The notes beneath the pieces were generated by a model that saw nothing but the letters and a program-made list of their open reading frames with translations, searched no databases and was not told the origin of the DNA. This document shows positions 17,894 through 27,648 of a stretch of 64,000 bases of DNA, one piece after another. Positions within the stretch are counted from its first letter, which is position 1, and each line of letters opens with the position of its first letter. A program made the translations under genes and the position numbers. The stretch is from Pseudomonas hamedanensis (GTDB lineage Bacteria > Pseudomonadota > Gammaproteobacteria > Pseudomonadales > Pseudomonadaceae), in contig NZ_CP077091.1 of the NCBI RefSeq assembly GCF_014268595.2, forward strand, positions 2,192,501 to 2,256,500, written 5' to 3'.

Positions 17894-19519
17894 TTAGACC
17901 GAAAACCTCGCCACCAGCGCATTCAAATCCACCGCCAGCCGCGACAACTCCTGACTCGCTGCACTGGTCTGATTGGCCCCCGCCGACGTCTGCGTCGCCA
18001 GATCACGGATATTCATCAGGTTGCGATCCACCTCCCGCGCCACCGCGGCCTGTTCTTCCGAGGCGCTGGCAATCACCAGGTTGCGCTCGTTGATCAGTGT
18101 AAACGCCGAGGCGATTTCCTCCAGCGCAGCCCCGGCCTCCTGGGCCAGCGCCAGTGTCGAACGGGCCCGGGCATTGCTCTGCTGCATCGAGCTGACCGCC
18201 GAATCGGTGCCCTGTTGAATGCCGCCAATCATCTGCTCGATTTCCTGCGTGGACTGTTGGGTACGATGGGCCAGCGCGCGCACCTCATCGGCCACCACCG
18301 CAAACCCGCGCCCGGCATCACCGGCCCGCGCCGCCTCGATCGCCGCGTTCAGGGCCAACAGGTTGGTCTGCTCGGCAATCGAGCGGATGACATCCAGCAC
18401 CTTGCTGATGCCATGAACCTTTTGCGCCAGATCCTCCACCCGGGCCGCGTTATGGGTCACGTCCTCGGCAAGGAATTCGATCGACGACACGGTCTGCTGC
18501 ACTTGCTCGCGGCCATGCTGGGCAATGCGATCGGACTCGCGGGAGGCTTCGGAGGTGGCCACAGCGTTGTTCGCCACCTCCTCGACCGCCGCCGTCATCT
18601 GATTGACCGCAGTAGCCGCCTGTTCGATTTCCTGACTCTGCTGGTGCAGACCGCGCGTGGCGTCTTCGGTGACGCAGCTCAGCTCTTCAGAGGCCGAGGC
18701 CAATTGGCTGGACGACTCGGAGATGCGGCGGATGGTGTCGCGCAGATTGTGCTGCATGCTTTTCAGTGCTTGCAGCAAGCGCGCTGGCTCGTCTTTGCCG
18801 GCGATGTGGATATCGCCGGTCAAATCACCGCCCGCGACGACCTCAGCCACGTTGAGTGACTGGGTCAAGGGCACGACGATGCTGCGCGTCAGCAACAATG
18901 CCAGGCCGATGGTGACTAACGCCGTCATCGCGATCATCACCCCGACCCAGACCCTTGAATGACTGAACACCAAGCGTGCCGCCTCGGTGGCAAGGTTGGC
19001 ATTGTGTTTATTCAGGTCAACCAGCTCGCGCAGGGTGACGGCGATTTCGTCGGCCAGCGGGCTCATCTGATCATTGAGAATCGCTGACGCTTCGGCGACC
19101 CGATTCTGCGCCGAGAGCTGTACTACCTGGGCCTGAAGCTCAAGGTACTTGTGCTCGGCGACCTTGAAGCGGTCAAACAGCACGCGCTCCTCAGGCAGTG
19201 CGATCAACCCGTCATAGTGCTGCTGCGCCTCACTCAAGCCATTGCGCAGCTCATTGAGCTTGGCGACGTTTTGCTCCAATGCCTTGGGATCACGGTTGAG
19301 CAGCAGGCGCATGGTCAAGGCGCGCAGACGCAACATGTCCTGACTCATCTCTCCGACCGCCATGACGCTGGGCAGCCAGTTATTGTCGACCTCGTCGGAC
19401 TGCGCACGCATGTTCGACATTTGCAGCAGCGCAAATGCCCCGAGGGCAAACACCATCAATGCCAACAGGCCAAAACCCAGGCCGGCGCGCGGGGCGATAT
19501 TGAGACTACGGATATTCAT
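17894..19519 (-). CDS. Methyl-accepting chemotaxis protein
   Basis: A 541-residue transmembrane chemoreceptor. A first membrane helix spans about residues 11-32, followed by a roughly 155-residue periplasmic region that looks like a four-helix-bundle (4HB_MCP) sensor, a second helix near 189-211, a HAMP domain and the cytoplasmic signalling domain with the hairpin tip [18 protein letters not shown]. The ligand cannot be predicted. The C-terminus (ALVARFSV) lacks an obvious CheR-binding pentapeptide. The ATG at 19519 is preceded by GGAAGGAG eight bases upstream; the longer frame starting MEGATT is not needed. Confidence 0.93.
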   Translation of the reverse strand: MNIRSLNIAPRAGLGFGLLALMVFALGAFALLQMSNMRAQSDEVDNNWLPSVMAVGEMSQDMLRLRALTMRLLLNRDPKALEQNVAKLNELRNGLSEAQQHYDGLIALPEERVLFDRFKVAEHKYLELQAQVVQLSAQNRVAEASAILNDQMSPLADEIAVTLRELVDLNKHNANLATEAARLVFSHSRVWVGVMIAMTALVTIGLALLLTRSIVVPLTQSLNVAEVVAGGDLTGDIHIAGKDEPARLLQALKSMQHNLRDTIRRISESSSQLASASEELSCVTEDATRGLHQQSQEIEQAATAVNQMTAAVEEVANNAVATSEASRESDRIAQHGREQVQQTVSSIEFLAEDVTHNAARVEDLAQKVHGISKVLDVIRSIAEQTNLLALNAAIEAARAGDAGRGFAVVADEVRALAHRTQQSTQEIEQMIGGIQQGTDSAVSSMQQSNARARSTLALAQEAGAALEEIASAFTLINERNLVIASASEEQAAVAREVDRNLMNIRDLATQTSAGANQTSAASQELSRLAVDLNALVARFSV

Positions 19520-19656
19520 CGTTGTGGCTCCTTCCAAAGACGCTGCATCAGCCTGCAGCGGGTTGCTTTAGAAGGTATCGGCACTGCCCTGAAATTGCGT
19601 AAGACGAAAAGGCGATAGGGAGACGAACGGCTAGTTCGAACCGGAGAACTCGACGT

Positions 19657-20703
19657 TCAGCGCTGATCAGCGGTTTTGCCTGTATTGCGAGGCAATATCG
19701 CCAGGAAGTTGTCCCTTGCAACTTTCCGCGCCACCGCTTCCGGCAGCGCATCGAGAAACGGTCGGTAGCTGTGCATTTCCTGACCGAGCTTGTTGAACCG
19801 TCCCACCACGTCAGAGCCGAGCATAAAGCGATCCGGATACTTTTCCACCAGCGCCAGCCATTCCGCGCGAGGCTTGCCCTGCTCGTCCAGCAGATACGGC
19901 GTGAGCATGCTCCACGACAGGTCGATAAACAGATTCGGATAGGCTTCCAGCAAGCGTGTCAGGGTCGGCAGCAGAAACGGCAACTGTGTCTGGTGCCGAT
20001 GGATTTCGGCGCTCGTGCCCGCGTGCGCCCAAATGAACCGGGTGTGCGGGTGGTTGCGCAGCGGTTCCTCTACTTCTTTCAGGTACAGCGGATTTTTCTC
20101 ACGCTTGGAAGTGATGTTGGAATGCAGCATGACCGGCAGATCGTTCTCGGCGGCCAGGTGATAAATCTTGGTCATCGCTTCATTGTTGGCCCGCGGTGTG
20201 TCACCTGAGGTCAGCGCCGTCAGGTCGTCATGCCGGGTGAACACTTCGCCAATGCCTTGCCACAACCCCGGATACAAATCGAGCATGCGCTGAATGTGCG
20301 CGGCGGAATTCTTGTCGTTGGGATTGAAACCGGAAAGAAACGGATGAAAGTACTGGCGCTGCTCAGGCGGGAGTTTTTGCACCGCATCGGCCACGATGAC
20401 ATCAGTGGCGCTGTACCAATAGGCATCGGCGTCATCACCCGCGTAGTAGCGAGGGCGCTTGGGCTCGTCTTCGTGCCATTTCTTCGCCACGGGGATGCCG
20501 GAAATCATCACGTGCTCGATGGAGTTTTCTTGCATGGCCGTCAGCAATTTCTGCATGCCAGCGGTTTCCTGGAAAAAATCCACGTAATGCAGATGCGCAT
20601 CGCTGTAGGTGTATTCACGGGCGCTGGCACTGGCGGCAAACACCAGCAGGCAGGCGAGACTCAAACGAGACAAGGACACAAGTAATCTCCGGCAGATGGG
20701 CAT
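19657..20703 (-). CDS. Exported amidohydrolase family protein
   Basis: A 348-residue TIM-barrel metal-dependent hydrolase (amidohydrolase 2-like) with a signal peptide (cleavage likely after ASASA, about residue 28), so it acts in the periplasm. Metal-binding signatures are DAHLHYVDF near the mature N-terminus, VMLHSN, FIWAHAGTS and a C-terminal GSDVVG Asp. The substrate is unknown. The ATG at 20703 has no good Shine-Dalgarno. A GTG eight codons later (20679) lies seven bases after GGAG and still leaves an intact signal peptide, so it may be the true start. Confidence 0.82.
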   Translation of the reverse strand: MPICRRLLVSLSRLSLACLLVFAASASAREYTYSDAHLHYVDFFQETAGMQKLLTAMQENSIEHVMISGIPVAKKWHEDEPKRPRYYAGDDADAYWYSATDVIVADAVQKLPPEQRQYFHPFLSGFNPNDKNSAAHIQRMLDLYPGLWQGIGEVFTRHDDLTALTSGDTPRANNEAMTKIYHLAAENDLPVMLHSNITSKREKNPLYLKEVEEPLRNHPHTRFIWAHAGTSAEIHRHQTQLPFLLPTLTRLLEAYPNLFIDLSWSMLTPYLLDEQGKPRAEWLALVEKYPDRFMLGSDVVGRFNKLGQEMHSYRPFLDALPEAVARKVARDNFLAILPRNTGKTADQR

Positions 20704-20832
20704 AGCCTAGACCGTGCCCGGACGACAAGGGTTCATCCCGCAGGGAAAGCGGAACGCGTACCGGTGGGAATGTTCTATAACTGCAGGACCCTGTTCCCTC
20801 GAACGACTCTTCCTACTGCCTGTGAGGTTCCC

Positions 20833-21249
20833 ATGACTGTTACCGTCAATACCGTCTCTGCCGAAGGTTTTCGTCACACCGTGCAGATCGATGACCACGA
20901 ATTATTTGCCGACGTGCCGAAAACGGCCGGCGGCGAAGGTACCGCGCCCGAGCCACACGATTACTTCGATGCTGCGCTCGGCGCCTGTAAAGCGCTGACC
21001 CTGAAGATGTATGCGAAGAAAAAAGACATCCCGCTGACCGGCGTCGGTGTCGAAGTAAAACGTGACAACAGCGAAGAACAGAAAGGCAAATACGCGCTGC
21101 ACGTCACCCTTACCCTCAAAGGCGTTCTGACCGACGCCCAGCGCGAAGAGCTGCTGCGCGTCGCCGATCGCTGCCCGATTCACAAGCTGATGACCACCAG
21201 CGAAGTGACCATCGAAACCCATGCGCCTCAAGGCTTTGACAGCCAGTAA
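20833..21249 (+). CDS. OsmC family protein (organic hydroperoxide / redox protein)
   Basis: A 138-residue OsmC/Ohr superfamily member. The two conserved redox cysteines are visible: Cys52 in GACKALTLKMY and Cys114 in ADRCPIHKLM, the expected peroxidatic and resolving pair. The spacing and the PEPHDYFDAALGAC motif fit the YhfA/OsmC-like subgroup rather than Ohr. The ATG at 20833 is preceded by GAGG; the longer frame lacks support. It lies 61 bp before the pirin gene in the same direction, and both are commonly linked to oxidative stress (inference). Confidence 0.9.
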   Translation: MTVTVNTVSAEGFRHTVQIDDHELFADVPKTAGGEGTAPEPHDYFDAALGACKALTLKMYAKKKDIPLTGVGVEVKRDNSEEQKGKYALHVTLTLKGVLTDAQREELLRVADRCPIHKLMTTSEVTIETHAPQGFDSQ

Positions 21250-21310
21250 TCCTCCTGTTGCCAGCGGCGGGTTATGCTTCTGGCATTACCCGCTCAGCCT
21301 GGAATACCCC

Positions 21311-22174
21311 ATGGACACGCAACCCCTGATCATCCGCCCGCGCGCCGAAGACGTCGAAGGCCAGCCGATTCTGCGCCCGCTGCCGTCAGCCAAATGCCGC
21401 AGCGTTGGCCCATTCGTATTTTTCGACCACATGCTCGAAACGGTTTATCCGACGGGCAAAGGCATGGACATCCGACAGCACCCGCACATCGGCCTGTCGA
21501 CCCTCACCTATTTGTTCCAGGGGCAATTGCAGCACAAGGACAGTCTTGGCTCCGATCAGGTGGTCAGCGCTGGCGATGTCAGCTGGATGACTGCCGGCAG
21601 CGCGATTGCCCATGTCGAGCGCACGCCTGTGCCACTGCTTGCCGAAACCTTCACTCTGCACGGCCTGCAAGTCTGGCTGGCCTCGCCCAAAGAACATGAG
21701 CAGGGCCCGGGGCATTACAGCCACCACCCGGCGGCAACATTGCCGGTCAGCGATAACCTCGGCGTGCAGATTCGGATGATTGCCGGGTCGGGCTTTTGCC
21801 TGGAATCGCCGGTACCAGTGCTTTCTCCTACGCTGTACGCCGAAGTGAAGATGCAAACCGCGACCACACTGCTGATTCCGACCGAGCATGCCGAGCGCGC
21901 GGTGTATGTGTTGAGTGGTGATGCACAGTTGAATGGCGAAACGATTGAGCCGCATGCGCTGGTGGTGCTGCCCGCTGGCGAAGAGATGAGTCTGTTTGCC
22001 GAAAGCGATGTGCACGCCGTGGTGTTCGGCGGCGCGCCGCTGGACGGGCCGAGGCGGATCAACTGGAATTTCGTTGCCAGTGATCCGGCGGCGATTGATG
22101 AGGCACGGCGCAAGTGGGCGGCCGGGGATTGGCCGACGGTGCTGGGGGAAGTTGAGCGGATTGAACTGCCCTGA
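21311..22174 (+). CDS. Pirin family protein (bicupin)
   Basis: A 287-residue bicupin of the pirin family. All four iron ligands of the N-terminal cupin are present: His57 and His59 (QHPHIGLST), His101 and Glu103 (AIAHVERT). Family members include quercetin 2,3-dioxygenases such as YhaK/YhhW and regulatory pirins; which applies here is unknown. The ATG at 21311 (MDTQPL) is preferred because homologues start there. It follows osmC closely and is followed by a REP doublet before a convergent gene. Confidence 0.9.
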   Translation: MDTQPLIIRPRAEDVEGQPILRPLPSAKCRSVGPFVFFDHMLETVYPTGKGMDIRQHPHIGLSTLTYLFQGQLQHKDSLGSDQVVSAGDVSWMTAGSAIAHVERTPVPLLAETFTLHGLQVWLASPKEHEQGPGHYSHHPAATLPVSDNLGVQIRMIAGSGFCLESPVPVLSPTLYAEVKMQTATTLLIPTEHAERAVYVLSGDAQLNGETIEPHALVVLPAGEEMSLFAESDVHAVVFGGAPLDGPRRINWNFVASDPAAIDEARRKWAAGDWPTVLGEVERIELP

Positions 22175-22199
22175 GATCCCATCGTCTGGAAAATTGTTA

Positions 22200-22262
22200 T
22201 CGCGAGCAGGCTCACTCCTACAGGGGAGCGCATTCCACTTGTAGGAGTGAGCCTGCTCGCGA
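22200..22262. repeat. REP doublet (family 1), short-spacer type
   Basis: Inverted REP copies at 22200-22222 and 22240-22262 with a 17-bp spacer, GTAGGAG ends facing each other. It lies between convergent pirin and dienelactone hydrolase genes. Confidence 0.93.
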
Positions 22263-22307
22263 AGAGGCCCTTACAGACACTGCACAAGCCAGCGTCTGAA
22301 AGCAAAA

Positions 22308-23036
22308 TCAGCCCTTGAACACCTCGTCCAGCAAATCATGCATCGACTTGAACGCCCGCTTGGCGGTCTTCTCGTCGTACATCATCTTGCCCGGCACATT
22401 GGCGTGCGGATCGGTAAACGAGTGCACCGCACCGCCGTAGCTCAGCAGTTGCCAGTCCACGCCCGCCGCATTCATTTCATCTTCGAACGCTGGCAGTTGC
22501 TCTTTCGGCACCAACGGATCGGACGCGCCATGCAGCACCAGCACCGACCCCTTGATGTTCTGCGCATCCGCAGGATTCGGTGAATCCAGCGTACCGTGGA
22601 ACGACACCGCCGCTTTGACCGGCGCGCCGGTACGCGCAAGATCCAGCGCGCAGCAGCCGCCGAAGCAGAAACCGAACACCGCCAGTTTCGAGGTATCCAC
22701 CGCCGCTTCGCCCTGCGCTTGCAACTGCTCGAAGGCCACTTGCAGGCGTTTGCGCAGCAGCGCGCGGTCGTCCTTGAGCGGCATCATCGCGGCAAGCGCC
22801 TGATCGGCGTTCTGCGGACGCACAGCCTGACCATAGACGTCAGCGATCAATACCACGTAGCCCTTGGCCGCCACCGCTCTGGCGATCTCTTCGGCACCGG
22901 CGCTGACGCCCATCCAGTTCGGCGCCATCAACAGACCCGGGCGCGCGCCTGCGTGCCCGGTGTCGAACGCCAGCCGACCTTCATAAGGTTGACCATCAAT
23001 CTGATAGACCACGGAACGTACAGTGACTTGGCTCAT
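22308..23036 (-). CDS. Dienelactone hydrolase family protein
   Basis: A 242-residue alpha/beta hydrolase. The nucleophile elbow is GFCFGG with Cys124, the hallmark of dienelactone hydrolases, and the Asp (HGASDPLVP) and His (GGAVHSF) of the triad are in the expected order. No chlorocatechol genes lie nearby, so it is probably a generic family member rather than a dedicated ClcD. The ATG at 23036 follows a plausible GGAGT. It is separated from htpG upstream by a terminator. Confidence 0.9.
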   Translation of the reverse strand: MSQVTVRSVVYQIDGQPYEGRLAFDTGHAGARPGLLMAPNWMGVSAGAEEIARAVAAKGYVVLIADVYGQAVRPQNADQALAAMMPLKDDRALLRKRLQVAFEQLQAQGEAAVDTSKLAVFGFCFGGCCALDLARTGAPVKAAVSFHGTLDSPNPADAQNIKGSVLVLHGASDPLVPKEQLPAFEDEMNAAGVDWQLLSYGGAVHSFTDPHANVPGKMMYDEKTAKRAFKSMHDLLDEVFKG

Positions 23037-23068
23037 TTCTGACTCCTGATTGCTTAAACACCAGAATG

Positions 23069-23095
23069 AAAAAACCCGCCGAAGCGGGTTTTTCC
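23069..23095 (-). terminator. Intrinsic terminator of htpG
   Basis: Stem AAAACCCGC/GCGGGTTTT with a short loop and A/T runs on both sides, so it can work in either direction. It lies eleven bases past the htpG stop. Confidence 0.85.
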
Positions 23096-23105
23096 TACAA
23101 CGTGA

Positions 23106-25010
23106 TCAAACCGACAGTTCAACCAGCAGCTTGTTCAGACGACGCACATACGCCGCCGGGTCTTTCAGGCTGTCGCCCGCCGCGAGGGCGGCCTGATCGA
23201 AGAGGATGTGCGACAGGTCGCCAAAACGCTCTTCGCTCTGCTCTCCATCGAGTTTCTCGATCAGCGGGTGGTTCGGGTTGAATTCGAAGATCGGCTTCGA
23301 ATCCGGCACTTTCTGCCCGCTGGCTTCGAGGATCTGGCGCATTTGCAGGCCCAGGTCCTGTTCACCGATGGCCAGAATGGCCGGCGAATCGGTCAAACGA
23401 TGGGATACGCGGACTTCAGCCACGGAATCGCCCAGCGCGGTTTTCAGACGCTCAACCAGACCTTCTTTGGACTTGGCGACTTCTTCTGCGGCTTTCTTGT
23501 CCTCTTCCGAGTCCAGGTTGCCCAGATCAAGATCACCGCGCGCCACATCGACAAACGTTTTGCCGTCGAACTCGCTGAGGTAGCTCATCAGCCACTCGTC
23601 GATGCGATCGGTCAGCAGCAGCACTTCGATGCCTTTCTTGCGGAAGACTTCCAGGTGCGGGCTGTTCTTGACCTGCGCGTAGGTTTCGCCGGTGAGGTAG
23701 TAGATCTTGTCCTGACCTTCCTTGGCGCGGGCCAGGTAGTCAGCCAGACCGACAACCTGTTCGCCGTCGTCACCGTTGGTCGATGCGAAACGCAGCAGAC
23801 CGGCAATTTTCTCTTTGTTGGCGAAGTCTTCTGCCGGGCCTTCTTTCATGACCTGACCGAAATTCTTCCAGAAGCCCTTGTATTGCTCAGGCTCGTTCTT
23901 CGCCAGTTTTTCCAGCATGTCCAACACACGCTTGGTCAGCGCTGTTTTCATCGAGTCGATGATAGGGTCTTTTTGCAGGATTTCCCGCGACACGTTCAGC
24001 GACAGGTCGTTGGAATCAACCACACCTTTAATGAAGCGCAGGTACAACGGCAGGAACGACTCTGCCTGATCCATTACAAATACACGCTGCACGTACAGTT
24101 TCAGGCCTTTCGGCGCTTCACGCTGGTACAGGTCGAACGGTGCACGAGCCGGTACGTACAGCAGGGAACTGTACTCAAGCTTGCCTTCGACCTTGTTGTG
24201 GCTCCACGACAGTGGATTCTCGTAGTCGTGAGCGATGTGCTTGTAGAACTCCTGGTATTCCTCGTCTTTGACTTCAGTGCGCGGACGAGTCCACAGGGCG
24301 CTGGCGCGATTGACGGTTTCCCATTCAACGGCTGGAGCCTCTTCGCCTTCGGCCGGAGTGACTTCCTTCGGCAATTCGATCGGCAACGCGATGTGGTCGG
24401 AGTATTTCTTGATGATGTTGCGCAGACGCCAGCCATCGGCGAATTCGTCTTCACCGGATTTCAGGTGCAGAACGATGCGGGTGCCGCGCTCTGGCTTGTC
24501 GATGTTGGCAACTTCGAACTCGCCCTCGCCTTTCGACGACCAGTGCACGCCTTCGCTGGCGGCGGTGCCGGCACGACGGCTGTAGACATCAACCTTGTCG
24601 GCAACGATGAAGGCCGAGTAGAAGCCAACGCCGAACTGGCCGATCAGGTGCGAATCTTTCTTCTGATCGCCGGAAAGATTTTTCATGAAATCGGCGGTGC
24701 CGGATTTGGCGATGGTACCCAGGTGGGTGATCACATCGTCACGGTTCATGCCGATACCGTTGTCTTCGAGGGTGACGGTCTTGGCGTCTTTGTCGAAGCT
24801 CACACGGATTTTCAGGTCAGCGCCACCTTCGAGCAACTCAGGCTTGGCCAGGGCTTCGAAGCGCAGCTTGTCGACAGCGTCAGAGGCGTTCGAGATCAAT
24901 TCGCGAAGGAAAATTTCCTTATTCGAATACAGCGAATGGATCATGAGGTGCAGCAGCTGCTTTACCTCGGTCTGGAAGCCCAGGGTTTCCTTTTGAGTTT
25001 CCACACTCAT
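23106..25010 (-). CDS. htpG: Molecular chaperone HtpG (Hsp90)
   Basis: Bacterial Hsp90, a dimeric ATP-dependent chaperone. The 634-residue product has the GHKL ATPase motifs ELISNASDA near 33-41, DNGIGM near 79-84 and GQFGVGFYS near 119-127, followed by middle and C-terminal dimerisation domains. The start at 25010 (MSVETQKE) gives the usual family length; an ATG two codons upstream (MTMSVE) is also possible. It is a single-gene unit: a terminator follows, and the upstream neighbour is a separate thioesterase pair reading the same way. Confidence 0.97.
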   Translation of the reverse strand: MSVETQKETLGFQTEVKQLLHLMIHSLYSNKEIFLRELISNASDAVDKLRFEALAKPELLEGGADLKIRVSFDKDAKTVTLEDNGIGMNRDDVITHLGTIAKSGTADFMKNLSGDQKKDSHLIGQFGVGFYSAFIVADKVDVYSRRAGTAASEGVHWSSKGEGEFEVANIDKPERGTRIVLHLKSGEDEFADGWRLRNIIKKYSDHIALPIELPKEVTPAEGEEAPAVEWETVNRASALWTRPRTEVKDEEYQEFYKHIAHDYENPLSWSHNKVEGKLEYSSLLYVPARAPFDLYQREAPKGLKLYVQRVFVMDQAESFLPLYLRFIKGVVDSNDLSLNVSREILQKDPIIDSMKTALTKRVLDMLEKLAKNEPEQYKGFWKNFGQVMKEGPAEDFANKEKIAGLLRFASTNGDDGEQVVGLADYLARAKEGQDKIYYLTGETYAQVKNSPHLEVFRKKGIEVLLLTDRIDEWLMSYLSEFDGKTFVDVARGDLDLGNLDSEEDKKAAEEVAKSKEGLVERLKTALGDSVAEVRVSHRLTDSPAILAIGEQDLGLQMRQILEASGQKVPDSKPIFEFNPNHPLIEKLDGEQSEERFGDLSHILFDQAALAAGDSLKDPAAYVRRLNKLLVELSV

Positions 25011-25091
25011 GGTCATCAAACTCCAATCAGATGGCATTGGCCGCGACCCGAATGGTCGGCGGCGGGTTGTCATCTGAGTTGGGGGCGCTGT

Positions 25092-25544
25092 TCAGGATTT
25101 CAAGGGCTCATCGATTTTGAAGTGTGCGCGCGCGGTAGCAATCGGTTCGCCCTCAGTGCTTTGCCAGGCAGTGATCGCGACGTTAGCCACGCGCCGCCCC
25201 TGACGGCACACCTGACACCTGGCCCAAGTGTCGCGAAACTGCCCGGCGCGCAGGTAATCGAGGGAAAAGTCGATGATCTTCGGCACCCCTGGCGTGCCGG
25301 TAAAAATCAGCAGATGCAGGGCCGCGGCCAGCTCCATGAACCCGGCAATCACCCCGCCGTGGATCGCCGGCAATAAAGGGTTACCAATGTTGTCTTTGTT
25401 CGCCGGCAACTTGAACAGCAGCTCATCGCCTACTCGCGAGCATTCGATGCCGATCAGTCCGGCGTAAGGAATCAATGCCAGCAGCGGTGCGTAATCGCCC
25501 TGCGCGTGGGCCTGCTGCAGCTGCGCCTTGAGGTCATGGCTCAT
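25092..25544 (-). CDS. PaaI family hot-dog thioesterase
   Basis: A 150-residue single-domain hot-dog fold protein. The AIHGGVIAGFMELAA segment is the family helix with the HGG motif, and the catalytic carboxylate would be the Glu seven residues on. Substrates are probably acyl-CoA or aryl-CoA thioesters. The ATG at 25544 overlaps the stop of the next thioesterase gene (ATGA), so the two are coupled and may form a heteromer or act on related substrates (inference). It ends 82 bp before the htpG start. Confidence 0.88.
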   Translation of the reverse strand: MSHDLKAQLQQAHAQGDYAPLLALIPYAGLIGIECSRVGDELLFKLPANKDNIGNPLLPAIHGGVIAGFMELAAALHLLIFTGTPGVPKIIDFSLDYLRAGQFRDTWARCQVCRQGRRVANVAITAWQSTEGEPIATARAHFKIDEPLKS

Positions 25545-26017
25545 TGGTTGGCACCCTTGATCGTGCCAGCGAAGCCTTTGCTGCCCTTCAGACCAATCCC
25601 CATGCGCATAAACGTGCCGACGACATGGGCGATCGGCTGTTCGGGATCGTCCTGGTAGGCGAAACCTCGAGCAAAGATCACATCGGTGGTGACGCGGTAG
25701 CACTGCGCAAAGCCATACACGGCTTTATTCGGTTCGGCAGCGTGCATGTAGTCGATGCGCAGGTCGAGGGTCGGGCAGATTTCAAACTCCGGCAGTACGC
25801 ATAAAGTCGACATACCGCAGGCGGTGTCCATCAATGAAGTGATGGCGCCGCCATGGATAACCCCGGTGTCGGGATTCCCGACGATTTTATTGCTGTAAGG
25901 CAACATCACTGTCAGCCCTTCGCTGGAAGCACTGTGCACTTGCAGGCCCAGTACCTGACAGTGACGCAATGCCGATAAAAAGCGCGTCGCACGCTCAAAA
26001 ACGGGGTTTTCGGCCAT
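25541..26017 (-). CDS. PaaI family hot-dog thioesterase
   Basis: A 158-residue hot-dog thioesterase, paralogous in fold to its downstream neighbour but only distantly similar in sequence. It has the classic GVIHGGAITSLMDTACG with a catalytic Asp, and a C-terminal GTFMRMG strand. The ATG at 26017 (MAENPVF) is used; a TTG at 26068 would add 17 residues. No strong Shine-Dalgarno is visible. It is divergent from the small lipoprotein gene. Confidence 0.88.
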   Translation of the reverse strand: MAENPVFERATRFLSALRHCQVLGLQVHSASSEGLTVMLPYSNKIVGNPDTGVIHGGAITSLMDTACGMSTLCVLPEFEICPTLDLRIDYMHAAEPNKAVYGFAQCYRVTTDVIFARGFAYQDDPEQPIAHVVGTFMRMGIGLKGSKGFAGTIKGANQ

Positions 26018-26175
26018 CTGATAATTACTCGCGTTTGGGCCTTGTGCCAGTATTGAAGAAAGCGGCAAAAGTTCCGTGATAAAACAAACTTATATATCTG
26101 AAACAAATGAGGAACTTAACCTGTAGCGCCGAGTTCTTAAGGCCAGTAGTTATTTTCCATAAGGAGAAACACCCC

Positions 26176-26412
26176 ATGCGTAAGACTTTAGCTATTGCCT
26201 TGATGTTGACCGCTTCCCTCGGTCTCGCTGCCTGCGATAAAAAATCCGAGGACAAAGCTCAAGATGCCAACCAACATGCTGAGCAGGCTCAGCAAGACAT
26301 GAACAAAGCTCAGGATAAAGTGAACGACGCAGCAAAAGAAAACGCCGAAGCTGCCAAAGCTCAGGCTGAATCGAACGCCGCAGCTCAAGATGAAGCCGCC
26401 AAAAAGCAATAA
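26176..26412 (+). CDS. Small Ala/Lys/Gln-rich lipoprotein
   Basis: A 78-residue predicted lipoprotein: strong AAGGAG Shine-Dalgarno, signal peptide MRKTLAIALMLTASLGLAAC with lipobox LAAC (residues 17-20), then a mature part of about 58 residues made almost wholly of Ala, Lys, Gln, Glu, Asp and Asn. The heptad-like pattern (QDANQHAEQAQQDMNKAQDK...) predicts one long helix or coiled coil, reminiscent of Lpp/OprI-type lipoproteins. It lacks a C-terminal Lys-only Lpp tail but ends EAAKKQ. Function unknown; a cell-wall or outer-membrane structural role is inference. It is a one-gene unit with its own terminator. Confidence 0.87.
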   Translation: MRKTLAIALMLTASLGLAACDKKSEDKAQDANQHAEQAQQDMNKAQDKVNDAAKENAEAAKAQAESNAAAQDEAAKKQ

Positions 26413-26427
26413 GCTTTCTGGTGTGAA

Positions 26428-26458
26428 AAGAAAACCCGCCAAGTGCGGGTTTTCTTTT
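26428..26458. terminator. Bidirectional intrinsic terminator
   Basis: Stem AAAACCCGC/GCGGGTTTT, flanked by A and T runs. It serves the small lipoprotein gene and the convergent MAPEG gene. Confidence 0.88.
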
Positions 26459-26476
26459 GCCTGCGATTCAGCAGCC

Positions 26477-26878
26477 TTAGAGCAAGACGGTTCGAAAAGT
26501 CGGACTAATCATCAGCAACAACGAACAGACGAAGCCGACTAGCCACATCAGGCTGCGCAACTTCGGCAGGTCAGCCAGGTAGAACCAAACGTAGAGAATC
26601 CGCGCGAGTACAAAGATGATCGCCAACGCATCGATCAACCAGCCCGCCGTTTGTGTGGTGTGCGCCATCAGCACACCGACCGCGAACAACACGAACGCTT
26701 CGATGCTGTTTTGATGGGCCGCCAGCGCCCGTGCGCCATAACCGGTGAGTTGCGCCTGTTGCTGACGCGGCAGGTGGTTGTTGTAACCGCCCTGCTCTTT
26801 CATGGCTTTGCCCACCGGCATGCGCGCGATGTAAATCAACAGGGCGCTGATCAACACGCACCAGAACGGAATACTCAT
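26477..26878 (-). CDS. MAPEG family membrane protein
   Basis: A 133-residue protein with four hydrophobic segments (about 2-18, 58-75, 78-95 and 105-125) and the MAPEG signature around AHQNSIEAFVLFAVGVLMAH. Eukaryotic relatives are glutathione- or eicosanoid-metabolising enzymes; bacterial members mostly have no proven role. The ATG at 26878 shares one base with the TGA of the DUF599 gene, so the two are coupled. A terminator follows its stop. Confidence 0.88.
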   Translation of the reverse strand: MSIPFWCVLISALLIYIARMPVGKAMKEQGGYNNHLPRQQQAQLTGYGARALAAHQNSIEAFVLFAVGVLMAHTTQTAGWLIDALAIIFVLARILYVWFYLADLPKLRSLMWLVGFVCSLLLMISPTFRTVLL

Positions 26879-27615
26879 CAAACAATTTCCTTATTCGCTT
26901 CGGGCAATGGCGCCTCTGTAGGGGTATAGACCATCACGTCAAGCACGTCGGAATGAAACTCACGGCGATACAACACCACCACGACCCCCGCACTCATGAT
27001 CATGAACAGCCACGGGCTGACGAACCACGCCAGCATGCTCATGCCGAAGTAGTAAGAGCGCAAGCCGAAGTTGAACTGGTTGGCGGCCATCGAGATTACC
27101 CGCGCCGCCCGCGAAGCGAAGGCCTTGCGTTCCTGCTCGGTCACCTGGCGCTCGCCGATCATCGGCGCCGAACCCACCAGAATCGCCGCGAAGTTGTACT
27201 GGCGCATGCACCAACTGAAGGTGAAGAAGGCATAGACGAACACCAGTGCCAGACACAGCAGCTTGATCTCCGACATGCCCTGGGACGCCTGCTGAATCAT
27301 CGGAATATCCGCCAGCAGCGACACCGCCCGCTCCGACGCGCCAAGCACGGTGAGAATACCGGCAAGAATAATCAAGGTACTTGAGGCGAAGAACGAGGCG
27401 TTGCGCTCCAGATTGCCAATCACGCTGGCATCGGCGATGCGGTTGTCACGCAACAACATGCGGCGCATCCAGTCTTCGCGATACAGGTGCAGAACGCTGG
27501 CCAGACACGCCGTGTCGCGGGCCTTCCAGGTGGCATAACGGGTGTAACCGCCCCAGCAGATGACGAACCAGACGGCGGCGAGCAAGTGGATCAGGTTGGC
27601 TTGGATGAACGACAT
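26878..27615 (-). CDS. DUF599 domain-containing membrane protein
   Basis: A 245-residue membrane protein of unknown function. Hydrophobic segments lie near residues 6-22, 72-92, 116-136 and 193-222; between them is a conserved RNASFFASSTLIILAG stretch typical of DUF599. The C-terminal 35 residues are hydrophilic. It is the first gene of a two-gene unit with the MAPEG gene. A REP doublet occupies the space upstream, before brnQ's terminator. Confidence 0.88.
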   Translation of the reverse strand: MSFIQANLIHLLAAVWFVICWGGYTRYATWKARDTACLASVLHLYREDWMRRMLLRDNRIADASVIGNLERNASFFASSTLIILAGILTVLGASERAVSLLADIPMIQQASQGMSEIKLLCLALVFVYAFFTFSWCMRQYNFAAILVGSAPMIGERQVTEQERKAFASRAARVISMAANQFNFGLRSYYFGMSMLAWFVSPWLFMIMSAGVVVVLYRREFHSDVLDVMVYTPTEAPLPEANKEIV

Positions 27616-27648
27616 GCAATTCCTTGTGAGATGTAAACGCTATACACC

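Noticed and set aside
23208..25376. Long open frames antisense to htpG, sucA, sdhA, gltA and actP (up to about 780 codons)
   Set aside because: They mirror highly conserved genes on the other strand, have unnatural composition (runs of Arg, Gln, His or Val) and no start signals; GC-rich codon bias produces them.
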